Shown here piece after piece: positions 49,871-58,261 of a DNA stretch of 64,000 nucleotides. Made by a program: the position numbers and the translations under genes. Source of the stretch: Bartonella sp. 220B (GTDB lineage: Bacteria; Pseudomonadota; Alphaproteobacteria; Rhizobiales; Rhizobiaceae); assembly GCF_026930205.1 (NCBI RefSeq), contig NZ_JANHOI010000001.1, forward strand, positions 310,001 to 374,000. The letters run 5' to 3'. The notes below the pieces were generated by a model. That model worked only from the letters and a program-made list of their open reading frames with translations. It searched no databases and was not told where the DNA came from. Within the stretch, counting starts at the first letter, position 1; each line of letters opens with the position of its first letter.

Positions 49871-51735
49871 TGGTGGTGCCGCTGCTGCGGCTTGACCGCA
49901 TTTTCCTAACTTTTGGAACAACTCCCTTGCTTGACCAAGCTTGCTTATCGGTTGAGCAAGGGGCGCGTATCGCGCTGGTTGGCCGTAATGGTTGTGGAAA
50001 ATCAACTCTGTTAAAAATTGCCGCTGGTATGAAAGAGCCCAATGGTGGTGAAATTTTTCGCCACCCTCGGGTTACTGTCCGTTATGTTTCGCAAAACCCT
50101 GATTGTTTAGGCTTTGAAGATGTTCATACTTTTCTGGAAGATGGTTTGGACAATATACCTGATAGACAGTGGGTAAACACTCTTCGCACAAATCTTGGTT
50201 TTTCAGGAACTGAAAAATTAGCGACGCTTTCTGGTGGTGAAAAGCGGCGCGTGTCCCTGTTACGCGCTCTTGCAGCAAAACCGGATATTTTGCTCTTAGA
50301 TGAACCAACCAACCATCTTGATCTTCCAACCATTGAATGGCTTGAAGGCGCTTTAAGTGCTTTGCCTTCAGCGATTGTAGTGATTTCCCATGATAGGCGC
50401 TTTTTAGAAAATGTGACACGTTCAACCATTTGGCTTGATCGGGGGATGACAAAAAGACTGGAAATGCGTTTTTCGCAGTTTGAGAATTGGCGTGATAAGG
50501 CACTTGAAGAAGAAGCGCAAGAGCAACATAAATTGGCACGCCAAATTGTGCGTGAAGAACAGTGGTTGCGCTATGGCGTAACAGCACGGCGTAAACGTAA
50601 TGTGCGTCGTTTGGGGATGTTGAAAGAACTGAGGCAGCAACATCAAACCTATAAGGGGCAACCAGGAAATGCTCTTTTGACAGCTGCGAAAAGCCATCAT
50701 TCCGGTCAATTGGTACTTGAAGCAAAGCGAATTGCAAAATCCTATGGTGATCGCGTTATTGTGAAAGATTTCTCTTTGCGCATTCAACGGGGGGATCGAA
50801 TCGGTTTGATTGGTCCCAATGGTATTGGAAAGACAACATTGCTTTCTGCTCTAATCGGTAAGGAGGCGGTGGATAGTGGTACGGTAAAGCATGGATATAA
50901 CCTTTCCATGGCACTGCTTGATCAACAGCGTACTGTAAATGAAGAAGAAACATTAGCGCAGTATCTGACCGGTGGGAGGGGCGATACTCTTTTGATCAAT
51001 GGGCAAGAACGCCATGTTGTTTCTTACATGAAAGATTTTTTGTTTTTACCCGAACAAGCACGGACACCAATAAAAGAATTTTCAGGTGGAGAAAGAGCGC
51101 GCCTCATGCTTGCGCGCCTTCTTTCACGTCCAGCAAACTTTTTGATTCTTGATGAACCAACCAATGATTTGGATATGGAAACATTAGATTTGTTGCAAGA
51201 GTTTATTGCCGATTTTGCTGGAACAGTATTGCTTGTTAGTCATGACAGAGATTTTTTAGATCGAACTGTAACACATATGTTGGCCCCTCAAGGGGATGGT
51301 CATTGGATTTTATATGCCGGCGGCTATAGTGATATGATAGCACAAAACAAGCAAGCTGCACTGTTAGAGCGCAAAGATAAAGATAAGGAATTACAGCGTA
51401 AAGTGTTGTCAAATCCTCATGCGCGGGGGCAGGAAAAACAGGTTTCGTCAAAAAATCATGGCTTTGAAGAGCGGGAGAAAACAACGCCACGCAAATTGTC
51501 TTATAAGCAGGTTTATGCACTGGAAAAATTACCGGAACAAATCGCTGTTTTGCAAAAGGAAATCAAAAAAATTGAACAAGAGCTTTCCGATCCAGCACTC
51601 TATTGCAATGATAAAGAGCGTTTCGAGCGTTTATCAACAGCGCTAGAAGAGAAGAAAAATGCTTGCACGCAAAAAGAAGAAGAATGGTTGAAACTTGAAT
51701 TGTTGCGTGAAGACATTGAGTGTGTGAAATCATAA
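49870..51735 (+). CDS. uup: ABC-F ATPase Uup
   Basis: Uup is a duplicated ABC-F ATPase acting on ribosomes and linked to precise transposon excision and branched DNA. The first domain has Walker A GRNGCGKST near residue 38, LSGGEKRR and LLLDEPTNHLD. The second has GPNGIGKTT near residue 318, FSGGERARLML and LILDEPTNDLD. The C-terminal coiled coil (about residues 545-621) ends in KEEEWLKLELLREDIE. The ATG at 49870 gives 621 residues. Two further decayed copies of its last 60 bases or so lie downstream. Confidence 0.93.
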   Translation: MVVPLLRLDRIFLTFGTTPLLDQACLSVEQGARIALVGRNGCGKSTLLKIAAGMKEPNGGEIFRHPRVTVRYVSQNPDCLGFEDVHTFLEDGLDNIPDRQWVNTLRTNLGFSGTEKLATLSGGEKRRVSLLRALAAKPDILLLDEPTNHLDLPTIEWLEGALSALPSAIVVISHDRRFLENVTRSTIWLDRGMTKRLEMRFSQFENWRDKALEEEAQEQHKLARQIVREEQWLRYGVTARRKRNVRRLGMLKELRQQHQTYKGQPGNALLTAAKSHHSGQLVLEAKRIAKSYGDRVIVKDFSLRIQRGDRIGLIGPNGIGKTTLLSALIGKEAVDSGTVKHGYNLSMALLDQQRTVNEEETLAQYLTGGRGDTLLINGQERHVVSYMKDFLFLPEQARTPIKEFSGGERARLMLARLLSRPANFLILDEPTNDLDMETLDLLQEFIADFAGTVLLVSHDRDFLDRTVTHMLAPQGDGHWILYAGGYSDMIAQNKQAALLERKDKDKELQRKVLSNPHARGQEKQVSSKNHGFEEREKTTPRKLSYKQVYALEKLPEQIAVLQKEIKKIEQELSDPALYCNDKERFERLSTALEEKKNACTQKEEEWLKLELLREDIECVKS

Positions 51736-51861
51736 AACGCTACAGCGTTATTTCTCTCAAGAAGATTGTTATCAATTTGGCTGCGTGTTTTTCTTTCACG
51801 GTGTGTTTGTTTTTTGCATCATTCTTTATGAGATGGATGTATGGATTAGAGAAAAATTTTC

Positions 51862-51923
51862 TGTGCCAAAGAGAAGAATGGCTGGAGTTTGAATTTTTAC
51901 GTGAGGATACGAAAAGAGAGTGA
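51862..51923 (+). pseudogene. Decayed copy of the uup 3' end
   Basis: This reads CQREEWLEFEFLREDTKRE in the same orientation as uup, matching the uup C-terminus (KEEEWLKLELLREDIE). The DNA aligns with 51664-51726 with several substitutions. It is the tail of a short open frame (51720-51923) whose first part is hydrophobic and unrelated to uup. Confidence 0.75.
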
Positions 51924-52027
51924 ATGTGCCTACAAAGTGAAAAAGAAAAGTTTTTTGAATTTTAAAAACTCCATGGTAGCACATTTAAATCTGGTAAAAA
52001 TGAACATCCGTAAAATACCTCAATGCT

Positions 52028-52591
52028 TTATTCTAATTTTTGGGCGACTTTATACGATTCATTTATACGCGAAGTAAGAATATGGTCTCTCCATTTGCCA
52101 GAAATCGTGAGATAATCTTTCGCATATCCTTCTTTTTCAAAACCAAGACGCTTCAATAAAATTCCACTTTTGGTGTTTTCCGGTCTATAGTTTGCCATCA
52201 CTCTATGTAGATGAATAACATCAAAGATATGAAATATCAGAGCAGATAAAGCTTCAAACATGAGGCCTTTGCCTTGTTGCTTTTCATCTAGAGAAAAGCT
52301 AAGATGACAGGCTTGAAAAACACCACGTACAACATTTGTAAAATTAACAACGGCGATGATTGCGCTTTTATTTTTCAATCGTACGGCATATCAGTATGCT
52401 TGGTCTTGTTCACTTTCATAAGCAAACGCATTTGCTCGTGCTTTCCAAGCTGTTAGGGTGTGATAATCATCAGATTTTAGTGGTTCGAAAGGGCGGAGAA
52501 AGTCCGCATTGCGCAGGTAATAGGACGACAATTCATCAGCATCATCCTCATTGATTAATGTGGAAATTGTTCGTTTTGTTTTAATTGCCAT
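52028..52591 (-). pseudogene. GNAT acetyltransferase (RimJ/RimL-like) with nonsense codon
   Basis: Two minus-strand pieces, 52591-52391 and 52390-52028, lie in the same frame and are split only by one TGA at 52391-52393. Together they form a normal-length N-acetyltransferase related to the RimJ/RimL ribosomal-protein alanine acetyltransferases: YLRNADFLRPFEP in the first piece; [32 protein letters not shown] and [20 protein letters not shown] in the second. A Trp codon TGG changed to TGA would explain the break (EQDQAY-stop-YAVRL). The rest is undamaged, so the mutation is recent, or the codon is read through. Confidence 0.8.
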
Positions 52592-52651
52592 GGTCTTCTG
52601 TTTATATTTTCCATTCGATTTGTGAATGAAGAGATTTTATGCTTGTCAACA

Positions 52652-52911
52652 CTTATGAAGGTACAAGCCGTCCCCGTCATATTCTTTACCATCCACCAAT
52701 GTTGCAACAGCGCTTGGTCTTTAGACGATTCATTAAAGGTATTTTTGTTCCTTTCTTTTCTATTTTTTATCCACACAATAATCTCGCTTGCGATGTGCAA
52801 GGGGATAGTTTTGATTGATTCAACATAAAACAGGTTTGAAATGAGAGAATCTTAGGATATTCGGGTCTCTCATTCAACATGCAAAATAGTAAATTATCAT
52901 TATAAATCAAT
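52652..52911. repeat. Dispersed repeat of about 260 bp, copy B
   Basis: This is the same element as 42164-42420, in the same orientation, about 10 kb away. Similarity runs from CTTATGAAGGT at the left to TTATCATTATAAATCAAT at the right. Substitutions and small indels break any shared frame, so conservation as a protein is unlikely. Confidence 0.8.
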
Positions 52912-53452
52912 ATATTGATACAATCTTCTCTTGCTATTGAGAGGCTTTCTTTTATGCTCGATTTGTTCATTTACGAGAATGTTATACGAATGGGAGTGTC
53001 CAAGAGTTGCCCATGTATGTCAATTTGTAAGGCGCAAAATGTTTTGGAATGTGCAATGTTGGTGCTATGTTTCGTCTTTCGAGTTGTAAAAATACTCGAT
53101 AATAAATGAATTTACACCCATCTGTTTTCTTTATCTCATCACTTAATGGCGATTGAAGTATAAGAATCTTTCTGGGTGTAAGGAACATTGTGCAGTCTTC
53201 TACGCCCTCGATTTTATGCTCTTGATTTTTGATGCTCTCTTAAAAATTTATGCCGAAATTGCGATTCATGCTAGAATTGTTTGATGTTTTGCAGATATTC
53301 TCCTCATAAGTTGTAAAAATTGCTAAAATTTCTGGCTAAAATTTATAATTATTCGTTTTTTCTATTTTCTCTTCATTTCATTTTTATTTTGAAAAAAGAT
53401 TTCATGCTCTCTATGGTATTCATTTACCCTACAGGCATTCTACAGAATCGGA

Positions 53453-53512
53453 TGAATTCTTCCTCCATTTATTCATAGGCTTCACGTTTACGCAATACGT
53501 GATAGCGCTGCC
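53453..53512 (-). pseudogene. Decayed fragment of gapR
   Basis: These 60 bases align with 53627-53687 inside gapR, in the same orientation and with roughly two thirds or more identity judged by eye (CTTCTTCCATTCGTTCAT in the parent against CTTCCTCCATTTATTCAT here). The offset is about 174 bases. The fragment corresponds to the C-terminal part of GapR and no longer encodes it. Confidence 0.6.
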
Positions 53513-53529
53513 AAGAAAAGGAAAACTCT

Positions 53530-53580
53530 TGTGCGCAAAAAGAAGAATGGTTGGAATTTAAACTTTTCCGTGAAAAGAAA
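53530..53580 (+). pseudogene. Second decayed copy of the uup 3' end
   Basis: The plus strand reads CAQKEEWLEFKLFREKK, again matching the uup C-terminus. It lies 1.8 kb from uup, between the gapR fragment and gapR itself. The DNA word CAAAAAGAAGAATGGTTG is shared almost exactly with uup. Confidence 0.75.
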
Positions 53581-53590
53581 CGCTTTAACG

Positions 53591-53851
53591 TTAACTCATA
53601 CCAAGCGCATTTTTGTAAAGCTGGATGACTGCTTCTTCTTCCATTCGTTCATGCTCTTCTTTTTTACGTAATCTGATAATGCTGCGAACAGCTTTACTAT
53701 CAAAACCAGAGCCTTTAAGTTCAGTATAAACGTCTTTAATATCGTCAGAAATGGTTTTTTTCTCTTCTTCTAACCGCTCAATACGTTCGATAAAAGCACG
53801 TAATTGGTTTACGGATATAGCATGTGTTTGGTCGGTCACTGTATTATTCAT
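53591..53851 (-). CDS. gapR: GapR-like nucleoid protein (DUF2312)
   Basis: GapR is an essential alphaproteobacterial protein that clamps overtwisted AT-rich DNA and helps topoisomerases during replication. The family signature is the coiled coil [19 protein letters not shown], then [28 protein letters not shown]. About 86 residues are encoded from the ATG at 53851, which has GGAG nine bases upstream; the ATG at 53866 would add five residues. It stands alone. Confidence 0.93.
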   Translation of the reverse strand: MNNTVTDQTHAISVNQLRAFIERIERLEEEKKTISDDIKDVYTELKGSGFDSKAVRSIIRLRKKEEHERMEEEAVIQLYKNALGMS

Positions 53852-54082
53852 TGCATTTTTCTCCATACTTTATTTAAACTGTTTTTCGATGATAAATTTG
53901 GTTGGGAAAGCTTGAAAAACAAAAAGTGACTCAAGCTGTATAGTTTTTTTACAAATTGATTTTAAATATTTTGTAAAATTTAAAATAGGGGTTTTAATAA
54001 AAAGGCTATAAGAGCTAGAGAAAAATAAAAATATATCTCTACACACTTGAAAGGTTCTTGAAAAAGAGAAAAAAAGGAATGT

Positions 54083-54631
54083 ATGTTTTGTCTTAAGGGC
54101 TTACGTCATATAAGTGGTTTGGTGATTTCTCAAAAACAGCAAAGGATATTTTGTAAAAGACTGAGGAGTAAAAGATTGAGGGTTTTTCTTTTGAGTATTC
54201 TGCTCTTGTTTTCGTTGAGTGTTTTTGCAAAAGCTGACTTTAGGGTTTGTAATACGACACAACAGTCGGTTGGTGTTGCGCTTGGTTATCGTACGCTTTC
54301 CGGATGGGTAAGCGAAGGGTGGTGGACGGTTCCGGTGACAGAGTGTAAAACCTTAATCGAGGGGCCGCTTGCTTCGCGCTTTTATTATTTTTATGCAGAG
54401 GGAGCGCAGAAAAGAGGCAGCTGGACAGGCTCTATCACCATGTGTGTGCAAGATAGCCAATTTACCATTCAAGGGGTTCATGATTGTTTTCCCCGTGGCT
54501 ACCAAAAGGCTGCGTTTAAGGAAATTGATACAGGCAATCAAACCAGTTGGATGGTGCAGTTGACTGAAGAGTCTTTGTTCAATGATTCGGCTATCAATTC
54601 TCCCCCTTTTTCAGGAGATTCTCCGCCGTGA
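54083..54631 (+). CDS. DUF1036 family exported protein
   Basis: This 182-residue protein has an N-terminal basic stretch followed by a membrane or signal segment (VFLLSILLLFSLSVFAKA). The DUF1036 domain then reads DFRVCNTTQQSVGVALGYR, SGWVSEGWWTVPVTECKTL, FYYFYAE and TIQGVHDCFPRGY. The function of DUF1036 is unknown. AAGGA precedes the ATG. Its stop overlaps the pyk GTG start by four bases, so the two are coupled; this order is common in related alphaproteobacteria. Confidence 0.88.
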   Translation: MFCLKGLRHISGLVISQKQQRIFCKRLRSKRLRVFLLSILLLFSLSVFAKADFRVCNTTQQSVGVALGYRTLSGWVSEGWWTVPVTECKTLIEGPLASRFYYFYAEGAQKRGSWTGSITMCVQDSQFTIQGVHDCFPRGYQKAAFKEIDTGNQTSWMVQLTEESLFNDSAINSPPFSGDSPP

Positions 54632-56064
54632 AGCGCGCACGTAAAGTAAAAATTATTGCGACTCTTGGACCCGCTTCTTTTTCTCCTTCGATGATTGAAA
54701 AGCTTTTTGTGGCGGGGGCGGATGTTTTTCGTCTTAATATGAGCCATACTGACCGTGAAACAATGGCTGACCTGGTGAAGCGTATACGGGAAGTCGAACA
54801 AATTGTTCGTCGCCCCATTGGTATTTTAGTAGATCTCCAAGGACCAAAATTGCGTCTTGGCTGTTTTGCTAAGGGGCAAGAGGATTTGCGTGTGGGGCAA
54901 AGCTTTACTTTAGATCATCGTGATATCCTTGGTGATGCACAACGTGTTTTTTTCCCGCATGAGGAAGTTTTTGCGGCTGTTAAACCAGGGGAACGGTTAT
55001 TGATTGACGATGGAAAGCTGGAACTGCGTGCTGAAGTGTGTGATCCGCATTTTATTCAGTGTCGTGTGGTTGCTGGAAACCATATTTCTGATCGAAAGGG
55101 GGTTAGTTTTCCCGATACGATTTTGCCCTTTGGTTCTATGACACCAAAGGATAAGGCTGATCTTCAGGCTCTTTTGGAACAACCTGTTGATTGGGTTGCT
55201 CTGTCATTTATTCAGCGTCCAGAAGATATTATGGCGGTGCGCCAGTTGACAAAAAACAAAGTGTCTTTAATGGCTAAAATCGAAAAACCTCAAGCCTTGG
55301 AGCACATAGAAAAAATTATTGATATTGCTGATGGTATCATGGTTGCACGGGGAGATCTCGGTGTGGAAATGCCCTTAGAAAGGGTTCCTGCTCTTCAGAT
55401 GGAGTTGATTAAAGCGTGTCGTTTAGCGGGAAAACCTGTTGTGGTAGCAACACAAATGCTCGAATCAATGATCACATCGCCTGTTCCAACGCGTGCAGAA
55501 GTGTCTGATGTTGCTACAGCGGTTTATGCGGGAAGTGATGCGGTGATGTTGTCTGCTGAATCGGCTTCTGGGCATTATCCTGAAGAATCAGTGCTTATGA
55601 TGGACCGTATTGCGCGGCAAATCGAACAAGACCGCACTTACGCTGCTATGGTTGAGGTACAGCATCCTGCACCACAATCAACAGGGACAGATGCGATTTC
55701 TCTTGCTGCACGGCAAATTGCTGAAACACTTCAATTAGCTGTGATTGTTGCTTACACGGCTTCAGGCACAACGGGTGTTCGTGCATCACGGGAGCGTCCC
55801 AATAGACCCATTATTGCTTTATCCCCTATCGTGGAAACAGCGCGGCGCTTGGCTTTGGTTTGGGGGTTGCATTGTGTGGTGACAGAAGATGCACGAGATT
55901 TAGAGGATATGGTAGATCGTGCGGCAGCCATTGCTTTTCAAGAAGGTTTTTGCCAAGGTGGGGATCGTTTTCTTGTGACGGCAGGGGTTCCTCTCGGTAC
56001 GCCTGGTGCTACAAATTTGTTACGGATTGCCGCTGTTTCTCAAGATGGGAAAAAAGGCATTTGA
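54628..56064 (+). CDS. pyk: Pyruvate kinase
   Basis: Pyruvate kinase makes pyruvate and ATP from phosphoenolpyruvate. RKVKIIATLGPAS opens the barrel, FRLNMSHTD follows, and the active-site signature with the catalytic Lys is IEKPQALEHI near residue 217. GDLGVEMPLERVP and PVPTRAEVSDVATAVYAGSDA follow. The C-terminal domain has VAYTASGTTGVRASRERP. The frame begins with GTG at 54628, inside the end of the DUF1036 gene. The 478-residue length is standard. Confidence 0.97.
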   Translation: MKRARKVKIIATLGPASFSPSMIEKLFVAGADVFRLNMSHTDRETMADLVKRIREVEQIVRRPIGILVDLQGPKLRLGCFAKGQEDLRVGQSFTLDHRDILGDAQRVFFPHEEVFAAVKPGERLLIDDGKLELRAEVCDPHFIQCRVVAGNHISDRKGVSFPDTILPFGSMTPKDKADLQALLEQPVDWVALSFIQRPEDIMAVRQLTKNKVSLMAKIEKPQALEHIEKIIDIADGIMVARGDLGVEMPLERVPALQMELIKACRLAGKPVVVATQMLESMITSPVPTRAEVSDVATAVYAGSDAVMLSAESASGHYPEESVLMMDRIARQIEQDRTYAAMVEVQHPAPQSTGTDAISLAARQIAETLQLAVIVAYTASGTTGVRASRERPNRPIIALSPIVETARRLALVWGLHCVVTEDARDLEDMVDRAAAIAFQEGFCQGGDRFLVTAGVPLGTPGATNLLRIAAVSQDGKKGI

Positions 56065-56304
56065 ATATTTGTGCGTAACGCTTTTTTCTTGTTTGGTTCC
56101 TCTCTGGCAAAAGCATCTCTGGGCAAAGTTGTTGGATGTGCTTTAACGGTTTAGGTTGAGAGCAATATTGTAATATTATCTGCTCAATCCGCATCTGGTC
56201 TTTAGGTCTTTATCCTGAAGAAGCTGTGCCTCTCAGAAAAACTATAAACTACAGAAACTTTTTCATTTTTATTGTAAATCCCCTGAAATTCCTTTATGAT
56301 TCAA
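56065..56304. other. Spacer with promoter of the Brt-like leader
   Basis: No gene is seen. Near its right end TTGTAA (56272-56277) and TATGAT (56295-56300) form a promoter-like pair with a 17-base gap, placing transcription start near 56307. Confidence 0.5.
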
Positions 56305-56513
56305 AAGGTAGTTTTGGTCGCATACGCAACGACCAATAAGGGCCTTGAAAACCCGAAAGCTTAATACATTAAAATCGATACCCCTTTGTGGGTATCTCCC
56401 GGATTCCGGGAGTTTTTGCTATGTCCAGGTGCTTTTAGCACTAAAAGCAAAAAGGCTGATCGAGTTCAGTATTTTAGACTCCCGGAATACCAACGCGAGG
56501 GCGCTCGCACCCG
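56305..56513 (+). ncRNA. Structured leader RNA, Brt-like
   Basis: The 200 or so bases between the promoter-like pair and the XRE gene are unusually structured. TTGGTCG pairs with CGACCAA (56314-56336), ATACCC with GGGTAT (56378-56395), and CTCCCGG with CCGGGAG followed by TTTTT (56396-56417). A second CTCCCGG at 56481-56487 could compete for the same CCGGGAG arm. The layout resembles the Bartonella regulatory transcripts (Brt) described in B. henselae upstream of small XRE-type regulators, and the length is comparable. I recognise it by layout and context, not by sequence comparison. Confidence 0.65.
56396..56417 (+). terminator. Terminator/attenuator inside the leader
   Basis: CTCCCGG (56396-56402) and CCGGGAG (56406-56412) make a perfect 7-bp GC-rich stem with a 3-base loop, followed by TTTTT. 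This is a classic Rho-independent terminator. Lying about 110 bases before the regulator gene it would make a short RNA, with readthrough needed to express the gene. Confidence 0.8.
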
Positions 56514-56528
56514 GTGGGGGGGCATGAA

Positions 56529-56888
56529 ATGCAAAGCAAAAACCTTTTTCACGACATTTTTATCGGAAAAAAAATCCGCTTTAAGCGAAAAATGTTGAAA
56601 ATATCTCAAAAAGCATTAGGGCAATCTTTAAATCTAAGCGCGCAACAAATTCAAAAATATGAAACAGGTCTCAATCGTGTAAGCGCCGGTCGTTTGAAGG
56701 AAATTGCCGATATTTTTAATGTTCCGCTTTCCTTTTTTTATGCTGATCTCTTAACAAAGCAAGAGCCCCCATACCATTATGATGAGATCATCTCGAGCAA
56801 AGAGGAATATCTGCTTTTAAAAAGCTTTAGAGTGCTGAACTCTGTCAAACAGAAAGCCATTTTACAACTCATCTCTGATCAGAGTTAA
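56529..56888 (+). CDS. XRE-family HTH transcription regulator
   Basis: This 119-residue DNA-binding protein has a Cro/CI-type helix-turn-helix at about residues 12-66 (IGKKIRFKRKMLKISQKALG, QSLNLSAQQIQKYETGLNRV, AGRLKEIADIFNVPLSFFY). The C-terminal third has SSKEEYLLLKSFRVLNSVKQ and is charged. I prefer the ATG at 56529 over the GTG at 56514. It resembles the small regulators paired with Brt RNAs in Bartonella and also phage repressors. The leader with its terminator suggests expression by readthrough. Confidence 0.88.
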   Translation: MQSKNLFHDIFIGKKIRFKRKMLKISQKALGQSLNLSAQQIQKYETGLNRVSAGRLKEIADIFNVPLSFFYADLLTKQEPPYHYDEIISSKEEYLLLKSFRVLNSVKQKAILQLISDQS

Positions 56889-57254
56889 AAGCTTTTATTA
56901 TAAGAGGGTTTGAGGTATGAAGCAAAACGATTTGAGAAATATGTTAGCTTGTCTCTCAGTGATTGTCTCCATGCAAAAGCAATTACAAAATTGCCTGTAA
57001 GTAAATGACAGTGCTGTGTTTCTGCATGTATAAAGAGATGACGATGTTCAACGGATTTTTATCCATTCATGGGAAAATATTCTATGGCAAAAGCAGCTTA
57101 TAGGGAATATGACGACTTTTATTTTTTGAAGAACACGCTTTTTACTTGTTGGCGTCTTTTGTTTGTTGCTGTTCTTTGCACTCGGATTCTTTTACAATGA
57201 TGTAGCTGGGATGTGGTTGGGATATGGCCGGCGGGTTTAAGAATGCATATGCCT
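56889..57254. other. Spacer between XRE gene and zapA
   Basis: No intact gene is supported. A possible frameshifted small membrane-protein gene at 57084-57240 is listed separately. In many alphaproteobacteria 6S RNA lies downstream of zapA, that is, in this spacer on the minus strand, but I could not recognise it here. Confidence 0.4.
57084..57240 (+). pseudogene. Possible frameshifted small membrane protein
   Basis: One frame reads MAKAAYREYDDFYFLKN from the ATG at 57084. A second frame continues with RFLLVGVFCLLLFFALGF followed by FYNDVAGMWLGYGRRV to a stop at 57240. A single-base shift near 57135 would join a polar N-terminus to a membrane helix and short tail, a credible 50-residue membrane protein. 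No family is recognised and the reading is speculative. Confidence 0.3.
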
Positions 57255-57632
57255 TTATGCGTTTTCCTGTTCTGGAATATCAAGACTGTTTTGGTTATCT
57301 TTAAGCAATTGATTGGTGAGTTTTTCAATGCGCTCCGTTGTGTCACGCATAATCTTTCCCATGGTACGGTCTCTTTCATTGTGGAGTCGTAAAAGAGCTT
57401 CATAATCTTCTTGTAGTTTTTTATTTTCTCGTTTTATCTCTTCCATTTCATCCAGTATCATAATACCGGCCATAACCGATAAACGGTGGTCACCCATTTC
57501 ACCAAAATTGTTTTTGAGGTGTGTGATATACTGATCTAATTGAGCGGCAAGCGCAATAAGATGGTTCTCTTGTCCTTTATCGCAAGCCATGCGATAAACT
57601 TTACTATCAATGGTGACGGAAACAGTTTCCAT
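57255..57632 (-). CDS. zapA: Cell-division protein ZapA
   Basis: ZapA bundles FtsZ filaments at the division ring. The N-terminal domain has VSVTIDSKVYRMACDKGQEN, then ALAAQLDQYITHLKNN, with MAGIMILDEM before the coiled coil that fills residues 60-110. The 125-residue length is normal for the family in alphaproteobacteria. It follows the DUF4164 gene by 12 bases, the usual order in rhizobia-related bacteria. Confidence 0.92.
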   Translation of the reverse strand: METVSVTIDSKVYRMACDKGQENHLIALAAQLDQYITHLKNNFGEMGDHRLSVMAGIMILDEMEEIKRENKKLQEDYEALLRLHNERDRTMGKIMRDTTERIEKLTNQLLKDNQNSLDIPEQENA

Positions 57633-57644
57633 ACATTCAAACCT

Positions 57645-57920
57645 TTATCTATCAATTACGACACGAATTGTTTCCATTGCTTTAACGAGACGCTTGGAAA
57701 CTTCTTTGTTGACCGCTTCTAGTCGCTCAACCTGGGCTTCGGCTTTGTCAAGTGCTTGGGCAAGATGACTACGATCAGCATTCATTCGTTGAATTTCTTC
57801 TTCCCATTCGTTGTTTTTATCAATCACGGCATTGCGGTTTATAATGGTAATCTCTAAAGTTCTGAGTGCTTTTTCCAACCGCTCTAAAGCCTGTGGTAGA
57901 ACCGTATTTTCTTGGTTCAT
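57645..57920 (-). CDS. DUF4164 coiled-coil protein
   Basis: This 91-residue protein is mostly one coiled coil (LERLEKALRTLEITI, RSHLAQALDKAEAQVERLEA). It belongs to the small DUF4164 group found just before zapA in Rhizobiales and relatives. Its function is unknown; the partnership suggests a role with ZapA at the division ring. It probably forms a two-gene operon with zapA. Confidence 0.85.
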   Translation of the reverse strand: MNQENTVLPQALERLEKALRTLEITIINRNAVIDKNNEWEEEIQRMNADRSHLAQALDKAEAQVERLEAVNKEVSKRLVKAMETIRVVIDR

Positions 57921-58261
57921 GATGCTTCTATCCTTTGGCTCATTCTATCCCTTATCAGTTTTTTATGCAAAAGCGAATCACTTATTTTCTTTTCTTACGC
58001 GAATTTTATTTTTCAATATGTAGGACATTTTAGCAAGCAAAGCAGGGGAAGCATGTGAATTAAAGGCTAGATTTTTTAAGAGTATTGGCATAAATGATTA
58101 TACTATAAGGAAGTATGAGGGGAATGTTATTTACGTAATAACAAGAAATTTTGCGCTGATGGTTTTAAAAATTGAAAAGTACTTCTCAAAAAATGAAGAG
58201 AATACAAAAGAATACAGAAGAAGCAACCAACATACGTGTTTAACAAAATGGTTTATCATTC
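57921..58261. other. Divergent spacer before tkt
   Basis: About 340 AT-rich bases should hold the promoters of tkt and of the DUF4164-zapA pair. I see no gene or clear regulatory motif. Confidence 0.45.

Larger units (their letters stand above)
52592..53590. other. Repeat-rich spacer before gapR
   Basis: No intact gene is present over about 1 kb. It contains copy B of the dispersed repeat, a decayed gapR fragment and a decayed uup fragment, each listed separately. The middle, about 52915-53450, shows nothing recognisable. Confidence 0.6.

Noticed and set aside
51720-51923. 67-codon hydrophobic ORF after uup
   Set aside because: Its tail is the decayed uup copy and its head overlaps the uup stop; it looks like fused debris, not a gene.
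56889-57254. 6S RNA downstream of zapA
   Set aside because: The position is right for alphaproteobacteria, but I could not find the expected closed stem and central bubble in the sequence by eye.
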